Source: Levilinea sp. (lineage in GTDB: Bacteria; Chloroflexota; Anaerolineae; Anaerolineales; Anaerolineaceae). From it: a stretch of 64,000 bases of DNA. The stretch is taken from positions 248,001 to 312,000 of the forward strand of contig JARKPO010000005.1 in the NCBI GenBank assembly GCA_029975215.1. Reading direction: 5' to 3'. Positions 50,997-58,948 of the stretch are shown in pieces (within the stretch, counting starts at the first letter, position 1; each line of letters begins with the position of its first letter). Made by a program: the position numbers and the translations under genes. The notes under the pieces were generated by a model. The model did not search any database. It worked only from the letters and a program-made list of their open reading frames with translations, and was not told the origin of the DNA.

Positions 50997-51964
50997 GCGG
51001 CGGGAAGGTGCCCTCCTGGCTGGTTGGCGCGGCTTTGGCGGCCCTGGTGTGGAGCGCGGGCTGCGCCCCGCAGCCGGCCCCCCAGCCCCAGCAGGCTTCT
51101 GCAGCTCCGGTGAACACGCTGCCTGTCCTGGCGACCCCCACGCCCACCGTACCACCGGCGCTGCCGACCCCCACCCCCACCGCTCCGGCGCTGCCCACCC
51201 CCACCCTTCGCCCCACCCTGGGCACGGACGGGTGGAAGGAACTGCCCGTCATCCCCACCGTCAGCCAGACCGCCCGCGAGATCTACGCCCAGGGGCAGAG
51301 CCTGGGCCGCCGACCGCAGGCCTTTTCTAAAGTGGGCGACTGCGAGAGCCGCACGGTGTGGTTCCTGGGTGATTTTGACCTGGGGCCGCAGTATTACAAC
51401 CTGGGGCCGTACGCCGCTTTGCAGGACACGGTGGACTATTATCAGGGTTCCTTTGGCCGTCTGAGCCAGGTCGCCCGCCCCGGCTTCACTGTGGCGTCTA
51501 TGCTCAGTCCGCTGTGGGCCGACCGCAAGGAATGTCAGCCGAACGAATCTCCCTTGGCCTGCGAATACCGCCAGCACAACCCGGCCCTGGCTCTCATCTC
51601 GGTGGGCACCAATGATGTGGCCCGGCCAGACGGCTTTGAGAAAAATCTGCGCGAGGTGATCGAACAAACCATTGAGGCGGGGATTGTGCCGGTGTTGGCC
51701 ACCAAGGCCGACAACCTGGAGGGCAATCACCACCTGAACGCCACCATCGCGCGCCTGGCGCTGGAATACGATCTGCCGTTGTGGAATTTCTGGCGGGCGG
51801 TGCAGGATTTGCCCGGGCAGGGGCTGCAGGAAGACCGTGCCCACCTCACCTGGAGCCCCAATGATTACGCCGACCCGGCCAATTTAAAGCGCGCCTGGCC
51901 GGTGCGCAATTTGACCGCTCTGCAAGTGCTGGACGTGCTGCGTCAGGAATTGAGCGCGGACTAA
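50993..51964 (+). CDS. SGNH/GDSL-like exported lipoprotein (copy 2)
   Basis: This is a 323-residue protein with a lipoprotein signal (LAALVWSAGC) and a Thr-Pro linker (VLATPTPTVPPALPTPTPTA). The domain is strongly similar to the one encoded at 48894: KVGDCESRTVWFLG, LISVGTNDVARPDG, VLATKADNLEGNHHLNATIA and LPLWNFWRAV all have close counterparts. Again the first block has Asp-Cys. The two are paralogues around a true SGNH gene. The shared catalytic oddity suggests that they bind rather than cut, or use Cys. Last gene of the operon. Confidence 0.65.
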   Translation: MSGGKVPSWLVGAALAALVWSAGCAPQPAPQPQQASAAPVNTLPVLATPTPTVPPALPTPTPTAPALPTPTLRPTLGTDGWKELPVIPTVSQTAREIYAQGQSLGRRPQAFSKVGDCESRTVWFLGDFDLGPQYYNLGPYAALQDTVDYYQGSFGRLSQVARPGFTVASMLSPLWADRKECQPNESPLACEYRQHNPALALISVGTNDVARPDGFEKNLREVIEQTIEAGIVPVLATKADNLEGNHHLNATIARLALEYDLPLWNFWRAVQDLPGQGLQEDRAHLTWSPNDYADPANLKRAWPVRNLTALQVLDVLRQELSAD

Positions 51965-51979
51965 GCTCGCAAGGAATGA

Positions 51980-52032
51980 AAAAACACCTGGGTCTGCCCG
52001 AATATCGGCGCATCCAGGTGTTTCTGTTTTTC
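51980..52032. terminator. Terminator between convergent operons
   Basis: AAAACACCTGG (51981-51991) pairs with CCAGGTGTTT (52014-52023) and is followed by CTGTTTTTC on the plus strand. The A-run on the left could serve the leftward ABC operon as well. Confidence 0.65.
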
Positions 52033-52044
52033 AGGAGAGGGTTT

Positions 52045-53592
52045 TCAGGCGTGGGATTCGGCCACCCCAGCCATCATCAAACCGAGTTGTTCCACAGTGG
52101 CCTCGTTGGCGTTGACCACGCCCACGATCTTGCCTTCGTAAATCACGGCGATACGGTCGGAGAGGGCCAGAATTTCATCCAGGTCTTCGGAAATCAGTAA
52201 AGTGGCGGTTCCGGCCTGACGCTGCTGCAGCAGGCGCTGATGGATGTACTCGCTGGCGCCGATATCCACGCCGCGGGTGGGCTGTGCAGCGATGAGCACA
52301 CTGGGCTGACGAGACAGTTCGCGCGCCAGAATGAGCTTTTGAATGTTGCCGCCGGAGAGGTTCTTGAGGGGCGTGTCCAGGCTGGGAGTCTTGACGCTGT
52401 AAGCCTCCACCGCTTTGCGGGTTTGCTCGGCGATGGCTTTGAAATCGAAGAAGGTGGCGCGGGAATAAGGCCGTTTGCCGTGATCTTCGAGGATGAAATT
52501 ATCGGCCACGCTGAAATCTTTGATGGCCCCTTCGCGCATGCGTTCTTCGGGGATGTAGGACTGCCCGGCGTCAATGTGCGCCAGGGGGGAATCATGGGTC
52601 ACATCCCGCCCGTTGAGCACCACGGATCCCTGGCGGATGGGGCGCAGGCCCGCCAGCGCCTCGGCCAGCTCGCGCTGCCCGTTGCCCGAAACGCCCGCCA
52701 GGCCCAGAATTTCACCGGCGTGCACCTCCAGCGAGACCCCTCTCAGGGCGTCGCTGCCGCGGTCGCCAGCCACGTAAATGTCGTTGACCTTCAGACGGCT
52801 TTTGCCCAGCTTGGGGGCGGGTCGGTCGTATTGCAGAATGACCGGCCGGCCGACCATCATCTGGGCCAGCTCGGCCTTGGTGGCCCCGGCGGTGGGGCGC
52901 GTGCCCACGGTGGCGCCGTCGCGCAGCACGGTGACGCGGTGGCTGATGTCCAACACTTCGTGGAGCTTATGCGAGATAAAAATGAGTGCGTGTCCGTCCG
53001 CCACCATCTGACGGAAGGTCAGGAACAGGTCGTCCACTTCCTGCGGGGTCAATACGGCAGTCGGTTCATCCAGGATGAGCAAAGCCGCGCCGCGGTAAAG
53101 GGCCTTGAGGATTTCAACGCGCTGCTGCTCGCCGACCGCCAGCTGCCATACATAGGCGTGCGGGTCAATCTTCAGACGGTACTGTTCGGCCAGGGTGAGG
53201 ATGCGTTTTTCCACGCGGTCCAGGTCCAACAGCGGCCCGCGCGAAGATTTCAGCCCCAGGGCCACGTTTTCGATCACCGTCAGCGAGGGAACCAGCATGA
53301 AGTGTTGGTGAATCATGCCGATTCCGGCGTTGATGGCATCCTGGGGGGAGCGGAAGACGTGTTCCACGCCGTTGATGAGGATTTTGCCTTCGTCTGGGCG
53401 GTACAGCCCGTAGATCTGGCGCATGAGGGTGCTTTTGCCCGCGCCGTTTTCTCCCAACAGGGCGTGAATTTCGCCAGCCTTGACATCGAAATCCACATGG
53501 TCATTCGCCAGCACGCCTGGGAAGCGTTTGACGATTCCCAGCATTTGCATCTCTTCGATCCGGGGTTGGCCGGTAGGCAGGAGGTTGCTCAT
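52045..53592 (-). CDS. ABC transporter ATPase (two-domain, nucleoside/sugar type)
   Basis: This is a 515-residue protein with two fused ATPase domains. The first has Walker A GENGAGKST, signature LAVGEQQRVEI and Walker B LLILDEPTAVL. The second has a degenerate P-loop region (GVSGNGQREL), the signature LSGGNIQKL and AAQPTRGVDIGA. This duplicated form serves sugar and BMP-type nucleoside importers (such as YufO/NupA). It is the last gene of the operon with two permeases and a BMP lipoprotein. The start at 53592 has a weak upstream site. Confidence 0.88.
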   Translation of the reverse strand: MSNLLPTGQPRIEEMQMLGIVKRFPGVLANDHVDFDVKAGEIHALLGENGAGKSTLMRQIYGLYRPDEGKILINGVEHVFRSPQDAINAGIGMIHQHFMLVPSLTVIENVALGLKSSRGPLLDLDRVEKRILTLAEQYRLKIDPHAYVWQLAVGEQQRVEILKALYRGAALLILDEPTAVLTPQEVDDLFLTFRQMVADGHALIFISHKLHEVLDISHRVTVLRDGATVGTRPTAGATKAELAQMMVGRPVILQYDRPAPKLGKSRLKVNDIYVAGDRGSDALRGVSLEVHAGEILGLAGVSGNGQRELAEALAGLRPIRQGSVVLNGRDVTHDSPLAHIDAGQSYIPEERMREGAIKDFSVADNFILEDHGKRPYSRATFFDFKAIAEQTRKAVEAYSVKTPSLDTPLKNLSGGNIQKLILARELSRQPSVLIAAQPTRGVDIGASEYIHQRLLQQRQAGTATLLISEDLDEILALSDRIAVIYEGKIVGVVNANEATVEQLGLMMAGVAESHA

Positions 53593-53696
53593 CAGTACCG
53601 TGGCCCTTTCTTTCTCAGGTGGGGTGTTCCGGCGGTTAGGCCGGAACACCCCCATTCGACAATCAAACGGGTTTCAATGGATAAAGCGAATCGGTT

Positions 53697-54794
53697 TTAC
53701 TGCTTGGGGCCGCTGAGAGGATCAATGGTGCCGTCCATAATGCCCTGAATGGCGGCATCGGCAGCGGCTTTGGCTTCGGCGGGGATTTCAACGCCGGCGT
53801 TGTAGGCGATGACCAGACCCTCGTTCTTGAAGGTCAGGGTGTAGGCCTTACCGCCCATCACACCCGCTTTGACGCTGGTGATCATGTCTTTGATCACGCC
53901 GGTCCAGTCGTAGACCATGCTGGCGGCCACGGTGTCGGGGGCCAGGTTGGTCTGATCCCACTGCGCGCCGAACCACTTGGCGCCCTTTTCCTTGGCGACG
54001 CCGATGGCGCCCACCACGGACTGCGAAGAGCCGGTGAGCATGTCAGCGCCCGCGGCGATGTGCGTTTCCGCCGCGGCGGCCATCAGGGAAACATCCGAGA
54101 ACGAGCCGGTGTAGGAAATGTTGACTTTGGCTTCGGGTTTGGCGATCATGGCGCCGGTCTTGAAACCGTCCACGAAGAGCTTGGCATCGCCCGCTTCCAC
54201 CGGGCCGCTCACGCCCAACACACCGCTGGCGGACATATTGGCCGCCAGCGTGCCGAGCACATAGCCGCCTTCCTGGGCTTCAGCCTGGTAGGCAAAAACA
54301 TTGGTGATGCCCTGGGCCTGGAAGGTATCCAGCGAGGTGCCCCAGGCAAAGGCGGTTTCGGGGAAATCGGGGGCGATCTGCGCCAGCGAGGTGCCGTATT
54401 GGGAACCGTGGGCGATGACCAGGTTATAACCCTGGGAAGCGTAGTCGCGGATGGCGGCAGCCGCATCCGGAACCTTGAACATGCCTTCGGAGTAGGCGAT
54501 TTCCATCTTCTCCGGGCCGCCCATCTCGGCCTGCACTTTCAGCAGACCTTCGTACATGGACTGGCTGAAAGCCATATCGGTGATGGAGCTGGGCATGACG
54601 ATGGCGACGCGGAACATTTTTTCTTCTACGGGGGCAGGGGTGGCCGTGACCACCACTTCCACGGGGGCAGCTTCCACTTCCACCACGCGGGTCACTTCCA
54701 CAGTGACCGGCTCGGCGGCGGCGGGGGCGCAGCCAGAAATTAACACAGCCGCAAGGGCTACCAGCAAACTCAGGCGAAACAGCACAGACTTCAT
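53697..54794 (-). CDS. BMP-family (BmpA/Med-like) substrate-binding lipoprotein
   Basis: This is a 365-residue protein with a lipoprotein signal (LVALAAVLISGC), then a Val/Glu-rich linker and a BMP domain. Typical segments are YNLVIAHGSQYGTSLAQIAP and GADMLTGSSQSVVGAIGVA, with ligand-contact acidic and aromatic residues. BMP proteins bind purine nucleosides or related compounds for import. GGAGGAG precedes the ATG. It sits between the permease genes and the ATPase gene, which differs from the common order BMP-ATPase-permease-permease. Confidence 0.87.
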   Translation of the reverse strand: MKSVLFRLSLLVALAAVLISGCAPAAAEPVTVEVTRVVEVEAAPVEVVVTATPAPVEEKMFRVAIVMPSSITDMAFSQSMYEGLLKVQAEMGGPEKMEIAYSEGMFKVPDAAAAIRDYASQGYNLVIAHGSQYGTSLAQIAPDFPETAFAWGTSLDTFQAQGITNVFAYQAEAQEGGYVLGTLAANMSASGVLGVSGPVEAGDAKLFVDGFKTGAMIAKPEAKVNISYTGSFSDVSLMAAAAETHIAAGADMLTGSSQSVVGAIGVAKEKGAKWFGAQWDQTNLAPDTVAASMVYDWTGVIKDMITSVKAGVMGGKAYTLTFKNEGLVIAYNAGVEIPAEAKAAADAAIQGIMDGTIDPLSGPKQ

Positions 54795-54922
54795 TTTAAA
54801 TCTCCTCCATTCACAATTCGGATACGGTTGAGAGTTGTTGCAATACGGGTCAGGTCAGGGTTGAGGGGTCATCACCTCCTTGGGGGGTCAATATAAGCTG
54901 CGGCGGTATCCGCGAATGGGTT

Positions 54923-55855
54923 TCAGTTTTCGCCGCGTTCGAACGGCTTCGACAGCGCTGCGGGTTGTCGGGCGCGGCGAACCGCAAAGGCCAGCGCCAG
55001 AATGGTGAGGACGTAGGGCATCATCACGGCCAGATCGGAGGGCAGGTTAATGCCTTTGACCTGGATCCAGAGCTGGAGGGCGTTCACAAAGCTGAAAATC
55101 AGCGCGCCCACCAGCACCCCGCCCGGGCGCCAGCTTCCAAAGTAGACCAGAGCCACGGCGATGAAGCCCATGCCGTTGGTCATGTTTTCCTGGAAGAGGT
55201 TGATGAGGGCGATGGATAAGGACGCCCCGGCGATACCGGCCAGGGTGCCGCCGATGCACACCGTGGTGTAGCGAATTTGGGCCACGTTCACGCCCAGCGA
55301 GTCGGCGGCCTGGGGGTTTTGACCCACCGAGCGCACCTTGAGGCCGAAGGTGGTTTTGTTGAGGACGAAGGCGGCGATGGGAACCAGCAGGAAGGCGACA
55401 TAGACCAGCAGGTTGTGGTTGAAGAGCACGTCGCCCAGCAGGGGGATATCACCCAGCAGGGGGATTTTGATGGGCTGAAAACCGGAGATGGACTCCACGC
55501 CGCCCAGGGTCTTCTTGAAGAGCAGCGAGGACAGCCCCATGCCAAACAGGTGCAGGCCGATGCCGCTGATGCCTTGCTCGGCTTTGAAGGTGACACTGAT
55601 CACGGCCATGATCAGACCCATGAGCAGCCCCACCAGGGCCGCGCCCAGCAAGCCCAGCCACAGACTGCCGGTGGTCATGCCGACGAAGAAGCCGACATAC
55701 GCGCCCATGAGCATGATGCCTTCCACACCCAGGTTGTAGATGCCGGAATTTTGCACAAAGGTTTCGCCGATGGCCGCGTACAGGTAAGGGGTGGCCAGGC
55801 GGATGCCGGAATAAAGGATACCCAGCAGGACGGGCAGTGTAAACAGGTCACCCAT
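54923..55855 (-). CDS. ABC transporter permease (BPD_transp_2, second subunit)
   Basis: This is a 310-residue inner-membrane permease with about eight hydrophobic segments. The start segment GIRLATPYLYAAIGETFVQN followed by SGIYNLGVEGIMLMGAYVGF is the hallmark of the YufQ/NupQ-type subunit. It overlaps the partner permease gene by 8 nt. Together they form the channel for the BMP-captured substrate. A gap of 128 nt to the BMP gene holds GGAGG-like and C/T-rich segments but no clear gene. Confidence 0.85.
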   Translation of the reverse strand: MGDLFTLPVLLGILYSGIRLATPYLYAAIGETFVQNSGIYNLGVEGIMLMGAYVGFFVGMTTGSLWLGLLGAALVGLLMGLIMAVISVTFKAEQGISGIGLHLFGMGLSSLLFKKTLGGVESISGFQPIKIPLLGDIPLLGDVLFNHNLLVYVAFLLVPIAAFVLNKTTFGLKVRSVGQNPQAADSLGVNVAQIRYTTVCIGGTLAGIAGASLSIALINLFQENMTNGMGFIAVALVYFGSWRPGGVLVGALIFSFVNALQLWIQVKGINLPSDLAVMMPYVLTILALAFAVRRARQPAALSKPFERGEN

Positions 55856-56927
55856 TGATCTTCCTCCTGCGCGCGCGGCTGCGGGCCAATAGATCGGCGC
55901 TGACCACGAACAAAACTACCAGGCCGAGCATAACATCAATCAGGGCGGAGGGAACCTGGACGGTGCGCTGCATTTTGTTGGCGCCCTCCAGTAAGCCGCC
56001 AAAGAGGATGGAGGCGGGAATTGCGCCCAGGGGGTGCAGTTTGCCGAACAGGGCGGCCACAATCCCGGAAAAGCCGTAGCCGCCGGAGAGGCCTTCCATC
56101 ATACGGTGCTGCACGCCCATCACCTCCACGGCCCCCGCCAGCCCGGCGAAGGCGCCCCCCAGAATGAGGGACAGGGCCTGATAGAAGGGCACGCGGATGC
56201 CGGCGTAGCGGGCGGCATCGGGGTTCAGACCCACGGCGCGGATGCGGTAGCCGATGGTGGTGCGCCACAGGAAAATGAACACCACCACCGCCATGATCAG
56301 CGCCAGGATGGCTCCGCCGTGCAGCAGGGTTTTGGGCACCAGGCGCACCAGCCACACCGAGCGGGGCAGCAGGGCGGATTGCGCGATGCGCGTTCCAGCC
56401 TCAATTTCCGCCGGATCAATCATCGGGCCGCGCAGCAGGAAGTTGGAGAGCTGCAGGGCGATGGCGTTCATCATGATGGTGGAAAGGATTTCGTTGACAC
56501 CCAGGCGGGCCTTGAGAAAACCGGGGACGCCGCCCCAGGCCGCGCCCGCTAAGGCGCCCACGATCAAGCAGGAAGGCAGCAGGATCCAGCCCGGCGCGGT
56601 CTGAAAACCGACCGCCAGGGCGGTGGCTGCCAGGGCGCCTACCAAAAGCTGCCCTTCGCCGCCGATGTTGATGACGCCGCCGCGGAAGGCGATGCACACC
56701 CCCAAACCCACCAGCAGCAGGGGGGTGGCCTTCACCAGGGTCTGGGTGATGCCGGTCGTATCACCGAACGCACCGCGCAGCATGGAGCTGTAGGCGACCA
56801 GCGGGTTGACCTTTAACGCCAGCAGAATCACCGCGCCCACCACCAACGCCAGAAAGACCGAGCCTAGTGGGAGCAGCGCCTCGAAAAGCTGGTTTAGAAA
56901 TTTTTTGATGCCCGGTTTTTCCGGCAT
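55848..56927 (-). CDS. ABC transporter permease (BPD_transp_2, first subunit)
   Basis: This is a 359-residue permease with about ten hydrophobic segments. The conserved block FRGGVINIGGEGQLLVGALA is that of YufP/NupP-type subunits, and RLGVNEILSTIMMNAIALQL is the coupling region that contacts the ATPase. It begins the transporter part of the operon, 49 nt after the GntR-type regulator. An Arg-rich C-terminus overlaps the second permease gene. Confidence 0.85.
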   Translation of the reverse strand: MPEKPGIKKFLNQLFEALLPLGSVFLALVVGAVILLALKVNPLVAYSSMLRGAFGDTTGITQTLVKATPLLLVGLGVCIAFRGGVINIGGEGQLLVGALAATALAVGFQTAPGWILLPSCLIVGALAGAAWGGVPGFLKARLGVNEILSTIMMNAIALQLSNFLLRGPMIDPAEIEAGTRIAQSALLPRSVWLVRLVPKTLLHGGAILALIMAVVVFIFLWRTTIGYRIRAVGLNPDAARYAGIRVPFYQALSLILGGAFAGLAGAVEVMGVQHRMMEGLSGGYGFSGIVAALFGKLHPLGAIPASILFGGLLEGANKMQRTVQVPSALIDVMLGLVVLFVVSADLLARSRARRRKING

Positions 56928-56976
56928 ACACAGTACCCCTTTCGGTTCAGGGTGTGGGCTGCTTTGGACAGCCTGG

Positions 56977-57711
56977 TTAAGCTCCCCACGCGCGCACCAG
57001 CCGCATGTTCAGGCGTTTGTCTGCATAGTTATTCAGACCAAAAGCCACGGGCTGGTCGGCGCGGTTGTAAAACACATCGAAGAAGGTCAGCAGCGGTTCA
57101 TTGCTGTCTAACTGCAGCCGCTCCACCGCCTGGGGAACGGGCAGAGCAGAGCGGATGTCGGAGGTGGAATAGGCGATCCATTGGTCGCAGTAGGTTTCCA
57201 GGAACACATTCAGCGGCACGCGCGCATCACAGCGTTCGGGCGGCACGGAAAAAAAAGCAACCGGTACTATGTTCGTGGACAAGATCACCGGCTGCTCATC
57301 TGCAAGAAAGAGGCGTTCCATCACATAAATGGGTTCCTCCGGGGCGATTTCGAGGACTTCGCTTTCGCGCTGGCCCGCGGGGAGCACCTGGGTGGAAAGC
57401 ACATGGATGGTGCACTTTCGCCCGGAGTTTTCGATCATGTGCGTGAAGGACCAGAAGCTCTCCAGGCGGGTGCTGATTTCAAACACGCGCCGGTTCACAT
57501 AGGTGCCGTCCCCCTGGCGGGGGAGGAGCATGCCTTCGGAAACCAGAGAGGTCATGGCCTGGCGCAGGGTGGCGCGGCTGACCCCCAGCTCGGCGGCTAA
57601 CTCACTTTCGGAGGGCAGCTTGGACCCCGGGGCATAGGCGCCGTCGCGAATCCGTTTGCGGAGGATCGAATTGACCTGGCTCGTAATGGTTTGCGGGCGT
57701 TTGAGGATCAT
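56977..57711 (-). CDS. GntR/HutC-family regulator
   Basis: This is a 244-residue protein with a winged helix at residues about 8-72 (GSKLPSESELAAELGVSRAT, then LRQAMTSLVSEGMLLPRQGD) and a UTRA effector domain. The UTRA domain has conserved segments EPIYVMERLFLADEQPVI and VERLQLDSNEPLLTFFDVFY. It heads the transporter operon and probably represses it until the imported compound or a product binds the UTRA pocket. I took the ATG at 57711; upstream in-frame starts would put the N-terminus in a non-conserved stretch. Confidence 0.85.
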   Translation of the reverse strand: MILKRPQTITSQVNSILRKRIRDGAYAPGSKLPSESELAAELGVSRATLRQAMTSLVSEGMLLPRQGDGTYVNRRVFEISTRLESFWSFTHMIENSGRKCTIHVLSTQVLPAGQRESEVLEIAPEEPIYVMERLFLADEQPVILSTNIVPVAFFSVPPERCDARVPLNVFLETYCDQWIAYSTSDIRSALPVPQAVERLQLDSNEPLLTFFDVFYNRADQPVAFGLNNYADKRLNMRLVRAWGA

Positions 57712-57785
57712 GGACTGCCTATATTGAAGAGATCGGTGGGGGTGCTTTTGGCGAGAGACAGATTTCGAAAGGACAAACGACAATC

Positions 57786-57795
57786 GTCATACGAC
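57786..57795. promoter_or_regulatory. Possible GntR operator upstream of its own gene
   Basis: GTCATACGAC is a near-palindrome (8 of 10 bases) that resembles the GntR pattern of GT-N-TA-N-AC. It lies just downstream of a TATAAG -10 box (minus strand, 57804-57809). The region 57712-57876 holds no gene. Confidence 0.3.
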
Positions 57796-57876
57796 TGACA
57801 TTCTTATATTAGCAAAAAAAATCACAAATGCAATAGGAAATTCCGCTTAATCGCCCTTTTTCGGGCGGATTTAAGC

Positions 57877-57900
57877 AAAACCGGCGCGGTGAGGCGCCGG
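57877..57900 (-). terminator. Terminator of the galE operon
   Basis: On the minus strand CCGGCGC (57894-57900) and GCGCCGG (57881-57887) form a stem with a 6-nt loop, followed by TTTT. It lies 35 nt after the galE stop. A second weaker hairpin (GCCC/GGGC around 57850-57868) follows. Confidence 0.7.
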
Positions 57901-57934
57901 CAGCTTATATAGCGGTTTCGTGCAAGCCTGAGGT

Positions 57935-58948
57935 TCAGTCCCAATGCAGGATCTTAAGACGTTCTTCGCCCCAGCGGATGGCATCTGAGATACCCTGTTC
58001 GATGGGCAGCTCGGCTTTCCAACCCAGCAGTTCCCAGGCGCGCGCGGCGCTGGCATAGGCCCCGGCCACGTCGCCAGGGCGCGAGGGGGCTTCGCGGGTA
58101 GGCAGAGTCTGGCCGTACACCTTTTCAAAGGCGGTGACCATCTCGCGCACGGTCACGCCGTGGCCGGTGCCCAGGTTGATGACCAGGTAGGGATCCTGAA
58201 GCTGCCCGGCGCGTTCAAAGGCGCGTTCAAAGCCTTCCACCGCCAGGATGTGCGCGCGGGCCAGATCCCAGACGTGGATGTAATCGCGGATGCCGGTGCC
58301 GTCGCGGGTGGCCCAATGGGTGCCGGTGATTTCGAACACGGGCTGCTTGCCCAGGGCGGTTTCGACCAGCTTGCCCACGATGTGCGAGGGGTTTTTGACG
58401 TGGATGCCGGAGCGCATTTTGGGGTCGGCCCCAATGGGGTTGAAATAGCGCAGAGCGATGCCTTTCATGCCGTAGGCGGCGCAAAAGTCGCGCAGGATCA
58501 TTTCCATCATGAATTTGGTGCGCGAATAGGGGCTGTTGGGGGCCAGGGGGGCCTCTTCGGTGACCATGTAGCCGGGGACTTCGTCATAAATGGCCGCGGA
58601 CGAGCTGAAGACGATGCGGTTGTAGCCCAGGCGGTTGAGGGTGTGGAACAGCTCCAGCGACTTGGCCACGTTCTCGCGGTAGTACAGGTAGGGCTGCGAG
58701 GTCGATTCGGGCACCACGATCAGCGCGGCGCAGTGGATGGTGGCGTAGATATCGGGGTGGTCGCGGAAGATCTGCTCCAGGGCGGTGCTGTCGGCGATAT
58801 CGGCCTGGTAGAAGATGCGCCCGCGGGTGAACTCTGGGCGGCCGGTGACCAGCGAATCGAGGATGATGGGGGTGTGGCCCTGGTCTTCCAGCGCGGAACA
58901 GATGGTGCTGCCGATGTATCCGGCGCCTCCGGTGATGAGAACTTTCAT
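57935..58948 (-). CDS. galE: UDP-glucose 4-epimerase
   Basis: This is a 337-residue short-chain dehydrogenase/reductase. The NAD loop GGAGYIGS is at residues 7-14, the active-site Ser in FSSSAAIYDE, and the Tyr-Lys pair in YSRTK. Later segments LRYFNPIGADP and RDYIHVWDLARAH are typical of GalE. It interconverts UDP-glucose and UDP-galactose for surface polysaccharide. The ATG overlaps the stop of the glycosyltransferase gene (ATGA), which suggests it supplies the sugar used by the two upstream membrane enzymes. Confidence 0.9.
   Translation of the reverse strand: MKVLITGGAGYIGSTICSALEDQGHTPIILDSLVTGRPEFTRGRIFYQADIADSTALEQIFRDHPDIYATIHCAALIVVPESTSQPYLYYRENVAKSLELFHTLNRLGYNRIVFSSSAAIYDEVPGYMVTEEAPLAPNSPYSRTKFMMEMILRDFCAAYGMKGIALRYFNPIGADPKMRSGIHVKNPSHIVGKLVETALGKQPVFEITGTHWATRDGTGIRDYIHVWDLARAHILAVEGFERAFERAGQLQDPYLVINLGTGHGVTVREMVTAFEKVYGQTLPTREAPSRPGDVAGAYASAARAWELLGWKAELPIEQGISDAIRWGEERLKILHWD

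Noticed and set aside
52240-53748. 502-codon open frame on the plus strand
   Set aside because: It is the complement of the ABC ATPase gene, whose Walker and signature motifs are unmistakable.
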